A stretch of 64,000 nucleotides of DNA, from contig CABMPP010000011.1 in assembly GCA_902388495.1 (NCBI GenBank), positions 1-64,000 on the forward strand, in the 5' to 3' direction. This DNA is from an uncultured Bacteroides sp. (GTDB lineage: Bacteria > Bacteroidota > Bacteroidia > Bacteroidales > Bacteroidaceae). The position numbers and the translations under genes are program-made. Below the pieces are notes generated by a model that ran no database searches, was not told where the DNA came from, and saw only the letters and a program-made list of their open reading frames with translations. This document shows, piece by piece, positions 40,116 to 50,400 of this stretch (position 1 is the stretch's first letter; each line of letters begins with the position of its first letter).

Positions 40116-42440
40116 ATGATAAAGAAAATCGTCAAAATCCTTTGGATTTTCATTGCACTGATTGCATTGGTGTGTGTCTTTATATTCTTCTCTATTGCTA
40201 AAGGCTGGATAGGCTATATGCCCCCGGTAGAAGACCTGGAAAACCCGAATTACAAGTTTGCCACAGAAGTGCTTTCCGATGACGGGAAGGTACTCGGTAC
40301 GTATTCTTATAGTAAAGAGAACCGTGTTTTTGTAGGCTATAATGATTTGTCGCCCCACATCATCAATGCTTTGATTGCTACGGAAGACGTGCGCTTTGCC
40401 GAACATTCGGGCATTGACGCCATAGCATTGTTTCGTGCGCTGGTGAAGCGTGGTGTCCTGATGCAGAAGAATGCCGGTGGTGGTAGTACCATCACCCAGC
40501 AGCTTTCCAAACAGCTCTATTCGCCCAGTGCCGACAATATAATGGAACGTCTTTTTCAGAAACCCATCGAATGGGTGATTGCCGTGAAGCTGGAACGCTA
40601 CTATACCAAAGAGGAAATCCTCACGATGTATCTCAATAAGTTCGACTTCCTGAACAATGCGGTAGGTGTAAAAACAGCCGCTTTCACCTATTTCGGTTGC
40701 GAACCGAAGGATTTGAAGATAGAAGAAGCCGCTACGCTGGTAGGCATGTGCAAGAATCCGTCGCTCTATAATCCGGTTCGCTACAATGAGCGTTCACGCG
40801 GACGCCGCAACGTTGTGCTCGATCAGATGCGCAAAGCCGGTTATATCACGGAAGCAGAACGCGACTCTCTGCAGGCGCTGCCCCTGAAACTGAAATACAA
40901 CCGTGTAGACCATAAAGAGGGATTGGCAACTTATTTCCGCGAATACCTGCGCGGTGTGCTCACTGCCAAGAAACCCGACAAAGCCGATTATCGCGGTTGG
41001 CAAATGCAGAAATTCTACGAAGATTCGCTCGACTGGGAGAACAATCCGCTGTTTGGCTGGTGCGAAAAGAACACCAAGAAAGACGGTACCAAATACAATC
41101 TTTATACCGACGGATTGAAAATTTATACAACCCTCGACTCGCGTATGCAGAAGTATGCCGAAGATGCCGTGACCGAACATCTGAAAGAACTTCAAGGCTA
41201 CTTCTTCAAAGAGAAAAAAGGCGCCAAGAAGGCTCCATACACATTCAGACTGACCCAGGAGCAAGTAGATGAGATTTTAGGACGTGCCATGAGGCTGTCC
41301 GACCGTTACCGCATCATGAAGAAAAACGGTGCATCCGAGGCGGAGATAAAGAAGGCTTTCGATACGCCGGAAGAAATGTCCGTGTTCAGCTGGGAGGGAG
41401 AGAAAGATACCATCATGACCCCGATGGACTCCATACGTTACTACAAATTCTTCCTTCGTGCCGGCTTCATGTCCATGGATCCGCGCAGCGGTTATGTGAA
41501 GGCTTATGTAGGTGGACCTAATTATCACTATTTCCAATACGACATGGCAATGGTAGGTCGTCGCCAGGTAGGTTCTACCATCAAGCCATTCCTATATACG
41601 CTGGCTATGGAGAACGGCTTCTCGCCCTGCGACGAAGTGCGCCATGTGGAATATACGTTGATTGACGAAAACGGAAAACCGTGGACTCCGCGTAATGCCA
41701 ATAAGAAACGCTATGGTGAAATGCTGACCGTGAAGTGGGGATTGGCAAACTCGGATAACTGGATAACCGCTTATCTGATGAGTAAACTGAACCCATATAA
41801 CCTCAAGCGCCTGATACATACTTTCGGCGTGCGCAATCGTGAAATTGTTCCTTCCGTTTCGCTCTGTCTGGGACCGTGCGAAATTTCCGTCGGCGAGATG
41901 GTGAGTGCTTATACGGCATTCCCTAACAAGGGGATCCGGGTTGCTCCTCTGTTCGTGACGCGTATAGAAGATAACAGTGGCAATATACTGGCAACCTTCT
42001 CACCGGAAATGCAGGAAGTTATCAGCGTGTCCAGTGCCTATAAAATGCTGGTTATGCTGCGTGCCGTTGTCAACGAAGGTACCGGAGGGCGTGTACGCCG
42101 TCTGGGTGTAAAGGCCGATATGGGTGGCAAGACGGGAACAACGAACTATAATGCCGATGGCTGGTTTATGGGCTTCACTCCGTCGCTTGTATCCGGTTGC
42201 TGGGTGGGCGGCGAAGACCGTGACATCCATTTCGATACGATGTTGCATGGGCAGGGTGCTTCTATGGCATTGCCCATTTGGACTAAATATATGGTAAAAG
42301 TGCTTGGTGACAAGTCTTTGGGATATGATGAGAATGAGACATTCCAGTTGCCCGAAGGTTATGACCCCTGCAAGGATACTGTAGAAGGAGAGCCACGCAC
42401 CGAAGAACCGATAGGGGGATTGGATGAATTGTTTAACTAA
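40116..42440 (+). CDS. Penicillin-binding protein 1A (bifunctional glycosyltransferase/transpeptidase)
   Basis: 774 residues. A membrane anchor (about residues 7-30) is followed by the GT51 domain with the catalytic Glu in IATEDVRFAEHSGID and GGGSTITQQLSKQL. The transpeptidase domain has the SxxK motif GSTIKPF (Ser487, Lys490), SDN in LANSDNWITAY, and KTG (Lys672). It polymerises and cross-links peptidoglycan at the cytoplasmic membrane. All catalytic residues are present. It leads a cluster with an HPPK-like gene, kdsB and an M16-like gene. Confidence 0.96.
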   Translation: MIKKIVKILWIFIALIALVCVFIFFSIAKGWIGYMPPVEDLENPNYKFATEVLSDDGKVLGTYSYSKENRVFVGYNDLSPHIINALIATEDVRFAEHSGIDAIALFRALVKRGVLMQKNAGGGSTITQQLSKQLYSPSADNIMERLFQKPIEWVIAVKLERYYTKEEILTMYLNKFDFLNNAVGVKTAAFTYFGCEPKDLKIEEAATLVGMCKNPSLYNPVRYNERSRGRRNVVLDQMRKAGYITEAERDSLQALPLKLKYNRVDHKEGLATYFREYLRGVLTAKKPDKADYRGWQMQKFYEDSLDWENNPLFGWCEKNTKKDGTKYNLYTDGLKIYTTLDSRMQKYAEDAVTEHLKELQGYFFKEKKGAKKAPYTFRLTQEQVDEILGRAMRLSDRYRIMKKNGASEAEIKKAFDTPEEMSVFSWEGEKDTIMTPMDSIRYYKFFLRAGFMSMDPRSGYVKAYVGGPNYHYFQYDMAMVGRRQVGSTIKPFLYTLAMENGFSPCDEVRHVEYTLIDENGKPWTPRNANKKRYGEMLTVKWGLANSDNWITAYLMSKLNPYNLKRLIHTFGVRNREIVPSVSLCLGPCEISVGEMVSAYTAFPNKGIRVAPLFVTRIEDNSGNILATFSPEMQEVISVSSAYKMLVMLRAVVNEGTGGRVRRLGVKADMGGKTGTTNYNADGWFMGFTPSLVSGCWVGGEDRDIHFDTMLHGQGASMALPIWTKYMVKVLGDKSLGYDENETFQLPEGYDPCKDTVEGEPRTEEPIGGLDELFN

Positions 42441-42462
42441 TGGAGAATGGTTCATTAAAGGA

Positions 42463-42840
42463 ATGATTTATACAATCAGCATTGGCAGTAACGAGCACCA
42501 GAAAGATAATCTGGCACTGGCACGCAAGCGCTTGGCCGAACTTTTCCCGGGAATCCGTTTTTCGAAGGAAGAGGAGACGAAACCTTTGTTCTTTCGCCGC
42601 CCGAATCTGTTTTCCAATCAAGTGGCACGCTTTGCTTCCAACTGTCCGACGGGAGAAGTCACTTCCCGGCTGAAAGCTATTGAGCAGGAAGCAGGAAGGA
42701 TGCCCGAAGAGAAAATGCAGGAGATTGTCCGGCTGGATATTGATCTATTGTCCTGCGATGCGGTGGTTTACAAACCGGAGGATTTGAAAAGAGACTATAT
42801 TCTTCGCGGTTTGGAGGAACTGGAATCGAAGCAATCTTAA
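42463..42840 (+). CDS. HPPK-like protein (folate pathway homologue)
   Basis: 125 residues from ATG 42463, preceded by AAAGGA; a longer in-frame start at 42424 would overlap the PBP gene. It resembles 6-hydroxymethyl-7,8-dihydropterin pyrophosphokinase: ISIGSNEHQKDNLALARKRL, KAIEQEAGR and RLDIDLLSCDAVV match the SLGSN, IE-x-x-x-GR and R-x-DIDLL signatures. It is shorter than FolK (about 160 residues), and the usual P-H motif is replaced by YILRGLEEL. It may be a divergent or inactive form. A separate genuine FolK may exist elsewhere. Confidence 0.65.
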   Translation: MIYTISIGSNEHQKDNLALARKRLAELFPGIRFSKEEETKPLFFRRPNLFSNQVARFASNCPTGEVTSRLKAIEQEAGRMPEEKMQEIVRLDIDLLSCDAVVYKPEDLKRDYILRGLEELESKQS

Positions 42841-42866
42841 TTTGTAATCAGTAATTTGTAACTATA

Positions 42867-43622
42867 ATGAAGTTTTTAGGAATTATTCCTGCCCGTTACG
42901 CATCTACGCGTTTCCCTGCCAAACCCTTGGCTATGCTGGGCGGAAAGACAGTGATACAGCGGGTATACGAACAAGTGGCAGGCGTCTTGGATGATGCCTA
43001 TGTAGCCACTGACGACGAACGTATTGAAGCTGCAGTGAAAGCCTTCGGAGGAAAAGTGGTGATGACCTCCGTAGATCATAAAAGCGGCACCGACCGGTGC
43101 TATGAGGCATGCACTAAGATTGGCGGACAGTTTGACGTCGTTGTGAATATCCAGGGAGACGAACCTTTTATCCAACCTTCACAGTTGCAAACCGTCAAGA
43201 CTTGTTTTGATGACCCCACTACTCAAATAGCGACTTTGGTAAAGCCTTTCACTGCCGATAATGGTTTTGAAGCATTAGAAAATGTGAATTCTCCCAAAGT
43301 GGTATTGAACAAGAATATGAATGCACTTTATTTCAGCCGTTCCATTATTCCTTACCAACGCAATGCGGAGAAAGCGGAGTGGCTGAAGAATCATACCTAT
43401 TACAAGCACATCGGCCTGTATGCCTATCGGGTAGAGGTACTGAAAGAGATAACGTCTCTTTCCCAATCTTCTTTGGAGCTGGCCGAGTCGTTGGAACAGT
43501 TGCGGTGGCTGGAAAATGGATATACAATAAAGGCCGGCATTACCGAAGTGGAAACCATCGGCATCGATACGCCGCAGGATTTGGAACGGGCAGAAGAGTT
43601 TTTAAAGAGAAACCAATGTTAG
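42867..43622 (+). CDS. kdsB: 3-deoxy-manno-octulosonate cytidylyltransferase (CMP-KDO synthetase)
   Basis: 251 residues. It activates KDO with CTP for lipopolysaccharide core assembly. Motifs are PARYASTRFPAKPLAMLGGKTVIQRVYEQV at the nucleotide-binding N-terminus, VVMTSVDHKSGTDRCYEA, VVNIQGDEPFIQPSQL and HIGLYAYRVEVL, all typical of KdsB. Length matches. It overlaps the next gene by 7 bp. Its presence indicates KDO-containing lipid A core in this organism. Confidence 0.97.
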   Translation: MKFLGIIPARYASTRFPAKPLAMLGGKTVIQRVYEQVAGVLDDAYVATDDERIEAAVKAFGGKVVMTSVDHKSGTDRCYEACTKIGGQFDVVVNIQGDEPFIQPSQLQTVKTCFDDPTTQIATLVKPFTADNGFEALENVNSPKVVLNKNMNALYFSRSIIPYQRNAEKAEWLKNHTYYKHIGLYAYRVEVLKEITSLSQSSLELAESLEQLRWLENGYTIKAGITEVETIGIDTPQDLERAEEFLKRNQC

Positions 43623-44905
43623 ACCGAAGTAATCAACCCCAAATCCTGGAGCCGGAGCATCTGGCCATACAAAAGCCCGAACGGATGGTACTGCCTAACG
43701 GCGTCCCTCTGAATGTGCTTAATGCCGGTGAAAGTGAAGTAGTCCGCGTGGACCTTTTGATGGAAGGCGGACGCTGGCATCAGACACAGGTCTTGCAGGC
43801 ATTGTTTACAAACCGGATGCTGCGCGAGGGAACCCGGCGCTATACGGCTGCCGAGATAGCAGAGAAACTGGATTATTACGGAGCCTGGCTGGAACTGTCC
43901 AGTGCGTCGGAGTATGCTTACGTCACGCTGTATTCCTTGAATAAATATCTACCCGAAACATTGGATGTGCTGGAATCCATTATTAAGGAACCGGTATTTC
44001 CGGAGAAAGAACTGGGCGTGATTGTCGAAAATAATATCCAGCAATTCCAGGTCAATTCCTCCAAAGTCGATTTCCTGGCACATCGCGGACTGGTAAAGTC
44101 CTTGTATGGCGAGCAGCATCCTTGCGGCCGGTTGGTGCAGGAAGAAGATTATTATCGTGTCAATCCTGCTGTGCTGAGTGAGTTTTATACCCGTTACTAT
44201 CATTCCAAAAATTGCAGCATTTATCTTTCGGGCAAAGTCAATGATGACTGCCTGCGCCGGATAGAAAGGCTCTTTGGGAACGAACCTTTCGGTACAGACT
44301 TCCGTAAGCCGGAGAAGATAGAATATACACCTGTTTCTTCCTCTGAAAAACGCATATTCATAGAGCGTCCGGATGCGTTGCAAAGTGCGGTGCGCATGGG
44401 GATGCTTTCTTTAGACCGCAATCATCCCGATTATTTGAAGATGCGTGTGTTGGTGACTTTGTTCGGCGGGTATTTCGGCAGTCGCCTGATGTCCAATATC
44501 CGCGAAGAAAAGGGATATACTTATGGCATCTCGGCAGGTATCATGCCCTATCCGGGAAAGGGAGTGCTGGTTATCAGTGCCGAAACTGCCAATGAATTTG
44601 TGGAGCCTTTAATTGCCGAGGTCTACCATGAAATAGACCGCCTGCAAAATGACCTGGTTTCCGACGAGGAACTTTATATGGTAAAGAATTATATGCTGGG
44701 CGATATGTGCCGTAGTTACGAATCCGCCTTCTCATCGGCCGATGCATGGATTTTCGTGCAGACTTCCGACTTGCAGGACACGCATTTTGCAGAAGCTATG
44801 GAGGCTGTGAAGACCGTTACTCCGCAGGAGATCCGTGAACTTGCGGAACGTCATTTTTGCAAAGAGACATTAAAAGAAGTCGTGTCCGGCAAAAAAATGT
44901 CATAA
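43616..44905 (+). CDS. M16-family (insulinase-like) protein lacking the zinc motif
   Basis: 429 residues from ATG 43616, which overlaps kdsB; upstream in-frame codons shadow kdsB and are not used. The fold is recognisable: LPNGVPLNVLNAGESEVVRVDLLMEGGRWHQ, DYYGAWLELSSASEYAYVTLYSLNKYL, then NIREEKGYTYGISAGIMPYPGKGVLVISAE. At the position of the HxxEH zinc motif it has ALFTNRM, so it should have no peptidase activity. In other bacteria such inactive M16 halves pair with an active half; no partner gene is in the window. Confidence 0.85.
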   Translation: MLDRSNQPQILEPEHLAIQKPERMVLPNGVPLNVLNAGESEVVRVDLLMEGGRWHQTQVLQALFTNRMLREGTRRYTAAEIAEKLDYYGAWLELSSASEYAYVTLYSLNKYLPETLDVLESIIKEPVFPEKELGVIVENNIQQFQVNSSKVDFLAHRGLVKSLYGEQHPCGRLVQEEDYYRVNPAVLSEFYTRYYHSKNCSIYLSGKVNDDCLRRIERLFGNEPFGTDFRKPEKIEYTPVSSSEKRIFIERPDALQSAVRMGMLSLDRNHPDYLKMRVLVTLFGGYFGSRLMSNIREEKGYTYGISAGIMPYPGKGVLVISAETANEFVEPLIAEVYHEIDRLQNDLVSDEELYMVKNYMLGDMCRSYESAFSSADAWIFVQTSDLQDTHFAEAMEAVKTVTPQEIRELAERHFCKETLKEVVSGKKMS

Positions 44906-44943
44906 AAAGCGTAACATCCCACCTGGTTTTAGCAGATAAATCG

Positions 44944-44951
44944 TATCTTTG
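44944..44951 (+). promoter_or_regulatory. -7 promoter box for the MORN gene
   Basis: TATCTTTG matches TAnnTTTG and lies about 140 bp before the start of the MORN-repeat gene, suggesting a leader of about 135 nt. The region 44906-45090 carries no gene. Confidence 0.5.
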
Positions 44952-45090
44952 TGCATACGATGTAAGGGGAAGTGTAACAATTTGCATCCCAAATACGTCC
45001 TTTTTATCAGGGTGAAGCTTTTGTGAACCTCTAAATATGATGCCGGTGTCCGGCCATTCTTTAATTTAAAATGTAAACTATTAAATTCCA

Positions 45091-46254
45091 ATGAAATATC
45101 TATATACTGCACTCATTCTGGTCTTCTTGTGCCAAGGCGGAGCTACCGCTCAGGAAAAGAAAGGTGGCTTTTTCGACAAAGTGAAGAATACGTTCTCTTC
45201 AGAGATTAAAATCGGTACATACACCTTTAAAGACGGAGCTGTGTACACCGGCGAAATGAAAGGACGCAAACCGAACGGTAAAGGCAAGACCGTTTTTAAG
45301 AACGGAGACGTCTATGAGGGTGAGTATGTAAAAGGCAAGCGTGAAGGATTTGGTACTTATATGTTCCCCGACGGCGAGAAGTACGAAGGACAATGGTTCC
45401 AGGATCAGCAACACGGAAAAGGTATTTATTACTTCATGAACAATAACCGCTACGACGGTATGTGGTTTCAGGATTACCAGCAAGGTAAAGGTACGATGTA
45501 CTATTATAACGGCGATACCTACGAAGGCGACTGGGTGAGCGACAAGCGCGAAGGCCAGGGAACTTATACCTGGAAGAACGGTTCCAAATATGTCGGCTCG
45601 TGGAAAAATGACAAGAAAGATGGTGAAGGCGTACTGACCTGGAATGACGGTTCAAAGTACGACGGACAGTGGAAAAACGACGTCCGCGACGGCAAAGGTA
45701 CTTACGAATATGCCAACGGTGATAAATATGTGGGCGATTGGGTAGAAGACATGCAACATGGCAAGGGTATCTACTTCTTCCATACCGGCGACCGTTACGA
45801 AGGTTCGTATGTACAAGGCGAGCGCACCGGCGAAGGCATTTACTACCATGCAAGCGGCAACAAGTATGTGGGAAGTTTCAAGGATGGCAAACAAGAAGGA
45901 CATGGTACTTTTACCTGGGCTAACGGTGCTGTCTACGAAGGTGATTGGAAAGACAACCAACGTGATGGACGCGGTACTTACAAATGGAATGTAGGTGACT
46001 CTTACGAAGGCGAATGGAAAGACAATAAATTCAACGGGCAAGGCACTCTGATCCTGACGGACGGAACCAAATACAAAGGTGGCTTTGTGAATGGCTTGGA
46101 AGAAGGTAACGGTGTGCAGGAAGATAAGAACGGCAACCGCTACGAAGGTTTCTTCAAGCAAGGAAAGAAACACGGGCCTTTTGTGGAGACGGACAAAAAC
46201 GGAAAAGTGATACGGAAAGGAACCTACAAGATGGGGAGACTGGAAGTTAATTAA
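45091..46254 (+). CDS. Exported protein of 14 tandem MORN repeats
   Basis: 387 residues with signal peptide MKYLYTALILVFLCQGGATAQ. After a short lead (about residues 22-48), fourteen repeats of exactly 23 residues follow, each starting Y-x-G and containing GxGT(Y/F) (for example YEGEYVKGKREGFGTYMF). This is a beta-hairpin solenoid, so the product is a long rod-like envelope protein. MORN units in other organisms bind lipids or proteins; here a scaffolding role is inferred only. It has its own promoter and a strong terminator. Confidence 0.9.
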   Translation: MKYLYTALILVFLCQGGATAQEKKGGFFDKVKNTFSSEIKIGTYTFKDGAVYTGEMKGRKPNGKGKTVFKNGDVYEGEYVKGKREGFGTYMFPDGEKYEGQWFQDQQHGKGIYYFMNNNRYDGMWFQDYQQGKGTMYYYNGDTYEGDWVSDKREGQGTYTWKNGSKYVGSWKNDKKDGEGVLTWNDGSKYDGQWKNDVRDGKGTYEYANGDKYVGDWVEDMQHGKGIYFFHTGDRYEGSYVQGERTGEGIYYHASGNKYVGSFKDGKQEGHGTFTWANGAVYEGDWKDNQRDGRGTYKWNVGDSYEGEWKDNKFNGQGTLILTDGTKYKGGFVNGLEEGNGVQEDKNGNRYEGFFKQGKKHGPFVETDKNGKVIRKGTYKMGRLEVN

Positions 46255-46273
46255 AAAGTTGGGAATAAAAAAT

Positions 46274-46325
46274 AAAAATGAAAGGCTGCGCGGTTCAAAC
46301 GAACATTGCGCAGCCTTTCATTTTT
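46274..46325. terminator. Bidirectional terminator between MORN gene and prs
   Basis: A perfect 18-bp stem (46274-46291 with 46308-46325) with A-rich left and T-rich right ends fits termination of both converging genes. The loop itself has a small GTTC/GAAC helix. Confidence 0.9.
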
Positions 46326-46343
46326 CATCCTTCGTTTTTTACT

Positions 46344-47282
46344 TTAGATGATATATTGTGAACTGATGGATTCGTTGTTCATCACTCTCTTGATGGTTTC
46401 GGCAAACATATCGGCGATGCTCAGTTGTTTAACCTTGGCACATTTCTTGGAGTAGGGGATACTGTCCGTGAAGACCATTTCCGTCAGGGATGATTCCTGT
46501 ACGCGGAAAGAAGCAGGGTCGGACATCACACAGTGGCTGGCGATGGCACGAACGGATTTGGCTCCTCCTTCCATCATGATGTTGGCAGCTTTGGTGATGG
46601 TGCCGGCTGTATCTACGATATCGTCAATCAATACTACATTCTTATCTTTTACGTCACCGATGATTTGCATGGTTGCAACGACATTGGCTTTTTCGCGCGT
46701 CTTGTTGCACAACACCAGAGGCACACCGAGGTACTTGGAGAATGTGCTGGCACGTTTTGAACCGCCCACGTCCGGAGTAGCAATTACGAGATCTTCCAGC
46801 TTCAGCGATTCGATATAAGGAAGGAATACGGCTGATGCATACAAGTGGTCTACCGGAATATCGAAGAAACCTTGAATCTGGTCTGCGTGGAGATCCATCG
46901 TAATCAGACGGTCGATACCTGCAACAGAGAGCAGATCGGCCACTAACTTGGCGCCGATGGATACACGGGGTTTGTCCTTTCTGTCCTGACGTGCCCAACC
47001 GAAGTAGGGAATAACAGCTACGATGCTTTTTGCCGATGCTCTTTTTGCAGCATCAACCATCAGCAGGAGCTCCATCAAATTGTCAGAATTAGGGAAGGTT
47101 GATTGAACCAGGAATACATGCGAGCCACGGATAGACTCTTCATAGGAAACTGCAAACTCACCGTCGGCAAAATGGGTGATGTTCATCTTTCCCAGAGGGC
47201 AGTCAAGGCTAGCGCAGATTTTCTCTGCAAGGTATCTCGAGTTTGTTCCGGAGAATACCATAAAGGGTGCTTTTTCGCTCAT
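46344..47282 (-). CDS. prs: Ribose-phosphate pyrophosphokinase
   Basis: 312 residues. It makes PRPP from ribose 5-phosphate and ATP for nucleotide, His and Trp synthesis. Conserved motifs are FSGTNSRYLAEKI, VIPYFGWARQDRKDKPRVSIGAKLVADLL, MDLHADQIQGFFDIPVDHLYA and the PRPP loop VVLIDDIVDTAGTITKAA. Length is standard. A TACCTTTG box read on this strand (47320-47327) is the likely promoter. rpiA, whose product supplies the substrate, lies about 6.7 kb away in the window. Confidence 0.98.
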   Translation of the reverse strand: MSEKAPFMVFSGTNSRYLAEKICASLDCPLGKMNITHFADGEFAVSYEESIRGSHVFLVQSTFPNSDNLMELLLMVDAAKRASAKSIVAVIPYFGWARQDRKDKPRVSIGAKLVADLLSVAGIDRLITMDLHADQIQGFFDIPVDHLYASAVFLPYIESLKLEDLVIATPDVGGSKRASTFSKYLGVPLVLCNKTREKANVVATMQIIGDVKDKNVVLIDDIVDTAGTITKAANIMMEGGAKSVRAIASHCVMSDPASFRVQESSLTEMVFTDSIPYSKKCAKVKQLSIADMFAETIKRVMNNESISSQYII

Positions 47283-47319
47283 TTGTGTAATAGATGTTAC
47301 CTATTTGTTAATTTGCCTG

Positions 47320-47402
47320 CAAAGGTATGAATTTCCCGTTACATAAGACAAGAGTTATTGTATAAAAATTATTTTTCTTTCTCGAATTTATTTGTAGCTT
47401 TG
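47320..47402. promoter_or_regulatory. Divergent -7 boxes of prs and the sensor kinase
   Basis: Minus-strand TACCTTTG is at 47320-47327 (prs). Plus-strand TAGCTTTG is at 47395-47402, ending only 4 bp before the annotated ATG at 47407. If that box is used, transcription would start near or after this ATG, and the Met at 47428 may be the true start. Confidence 0.4.
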
Positions 47403-47406
47403 CTCT

Positions 47407-50400
47407 ATGAAACGACTTTCTTCGATAATGCTTGCAGGTTTGTTGTATCTTTGTACAGCGATGGTTTCGTGCGTGGGCACGGCTCCCACGAAGGAAGTAC
47501 GCCTTATAGACTCGCTCAACCAGGCTGCCTATACTTATCGTTATAAAGACCTCGACTCGTCTTGTCATGCTGCTTCAAGGGCTTACCGCGAAGTGAGCCT
47601 TTACAAGCAAGGCAAGGCGGAAGCTTGCAATAATCTGGGCTTTTGCGCTTTCATGCGCATGGATTTTGAGCAGGCGGAGAAGTATCATCTGGAAGTTTAC
47701 GACCTGACCAAAAACGAGCTGGAACTTCTGATTGCCGACATCGGTTTGATGAAGATTTATCAGCGGACTGCCTTGAACAAGGAGTTTTATGACTATCGTA
47801 ACAGTGCCCTGCGCCGCATGAAGCGAATCGCAGAGGACAACAATCTCTTTGTAGACAAACACGAGCGGTTGCGTCTGAATTATGCGCGCTCGGAATTCTA
47901 TATTGTTTCTGCCGTCTATTATTATTATCTCCAGCAACGTCCGGAAGCTGTGGCGTCCATCAATGAAGTACCCGAAAATGAGGAACTGCTGGCGGACACC
48001 AACCAGTTGCTGTATTACCATTATATCAAAGGTTCTGCCGCTTTGTGCGAAGGCGAGACGCCGGACGAACAGCGGCTGCGTGAGTTTGATGAACTGTATA
48101 CTACCTGGCGCCTGGCATCGCGGAAAGGTTATCTTTACTTTGAAGGGAATGGCGTGCAGGGACTTGCCAACCTGATGGCCTCGCCAGATAATTACGAGTT
48201 TTTCCAAGACCGCCGTTCGCATGCATTGACACGCTTCGGGGTGCCGGTGGACTCCTTGCTGCCGATGCGGTTGGGGCAGCTGGCTTTGCAGAAATTCCGC
48301 CAGTACAACGACTTGTATCAGATAGCAGGAGCCTACGTGTCCATCGGCAAATACCTGAATGCACACGGTAAATATACGGAAGCCCTGGATACATTGACGC
48401 TGGCCCTGGAGTGCGTGAATGACCATCACCGCCGCTTTTATGATTGCCACGACAGCCTGGACTGGTTGAAGGCGTTCGACCGTAGAGATACCATCTGTGC
48501 CGAAAAAGCATGGATAGAACATAAACTGAAGACCGTACCCGAGTGGATATCCCGCATCCGCGAGCAGCTGAGTGTGACGTATGCCGGGCTCGAAATGAAG
48601 GAGAAGTCTGACTATAACCGTAATATCTATCTGGATATTCTGGAAGATACACGCCAGGATAAGGAACTGGAAAGCCGCTATCAGGCGTTGGAAAAAGAAT
48701 CGAGGCAATTGAACGCCCTTCTTTCGCTGGTTATCGTGGGATTTGTCCTGGTGTTCGTTTTCTTCTGGTTCTTCAACAAGCGTTCCAAAACACGGAGCAA
48801 GCTGCATCTTCAGCGTTTGCAACTTATGCTGGATATCTGCCAGAAGATTACGGCATCCATTCCCACAGATGCACAGACGGAAGAAGAAATCATAGATGCC
48901 ATTCAGACCGCCGTTTGTCCGGAACTGGAAAAGCTATTCGGAGTGAAAGACATACGCATTGAAGGCAGCCAAGTGATCTTTCCGCATAAGATGGGTAAAG
49001 AAGAGCAGGCAATGCTGCGTGTGATAACTCCCTACATCCAGTGGGCGCTCGACAATGGTATGACATCCATTTCCCTGGGCGATGAACGCCGGAGGCTGGA
49101 AAAGCAGCGTTACATCTACGAACAGCATATAGCCGGAAATAAACGACAGAATCTGATAAAGAAGGCATGCATGTCCATCGTGAATGGCATTCACCCTTAT
49201 ATAGACCGTATTATTAATGAGGTGCACAAGCTCACTCAAAAAGGATTCATAGAGGACGAACGCATCAAACGGGAGAAGTACCAGTACATTGACGAGTTAG
49301 TTACAACCATCAACGAATATAACGATATTCTGGCCCTGTGGATCAAGATGAAGCAAGGTACATTGAGCCTGAATATCGAAGGCTTTGAGCTGAATGAGCT
49401 CTTTGAACTGATAAGGAAAGGAAACCGTGCTTTTGAAATGAAGCACCAACGTCTGGAAGTGCAGCCTACGGATGCCTGGGTAAAGGCTGACAAGGCTCTC
49501 ACCTTGTTTATGATAAATACGTTGGCAGAGAATGCCCGCAAATATACTCCTCAGGGCGGCACGGTGAAAGTGTATGCGCGTCGGGCGGAGAATTATGTAG
49601 AGATCTCGGTAGAGGACAATGGTTGCGGATTATCTGCCGAAGACGTGGCGCGCATTGTGGGTGAGAAGGTGTATGACTCGAAAGCAATCGGCATGAACGA
49701 TGCTCCCGACAAGGAAGAACTGAGAAAGAATAAGGGTAGCGGCTTCGGATTGATGAATTGCAAAGGGATTATCGAAAAATACCGTAAGACGAACGACTTG
49801 TTCAAAGTATGCTTGTTCGATGTGGAGAGCACATTGGGAGAGGGGAGCCGGTTTTACTTCCGTTTGCCGGCCGGAGTCCGCAAGACTTTGTCGGTATTGC
49901 TTCTTGTGCTGTCTTTGGGAGTATCATCGTGCCAGAATAGGGCAGAAAGTGCTGCACCGGAAAGCATGGAGCAGGATTCTTTGGTATTGGCTGCACAGGA
50001 TGAGTACGAAGTGTTGCTTGACCATGCATCCGATTATGCCAACGAGGCCTATTATTGCAATGTGGACGGAGAGTACGAAATGGCGTTGCAGTACGTTGAC
50101 TCGGCAATGCATTGCCTGAACGAACACTATAAGCAGTATGCATCTTCTCCGCAGCGCTACATGACCTTGACGGGCGAAGGCGCACCAGCGGAACTGGACT
50201 GGTGGAACGAAATGTTCAACTCCGACTTCCATGTAATATTGGATATAAGGAATGAAGCGGCAGTTTCTTTCCTTGCACTGAAACAGTGGGATGCTTATAG
50301 TTACAATAACGCGGCTTATACCACTATGTATAAATTGTTGGGAGAAGACCAGTCTTTGGAAGACTATTGCCGGCAACTGGAACGCTCCACCAATAACAAA

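Noticed and set aside
43379..43615. Longer 5' extension of the M16-like gene
   Set aside because: It lies inside kdsB in another frame; ATG 43616 fits the start of the M16 fold and overlaps kdsB by only 7 bp.
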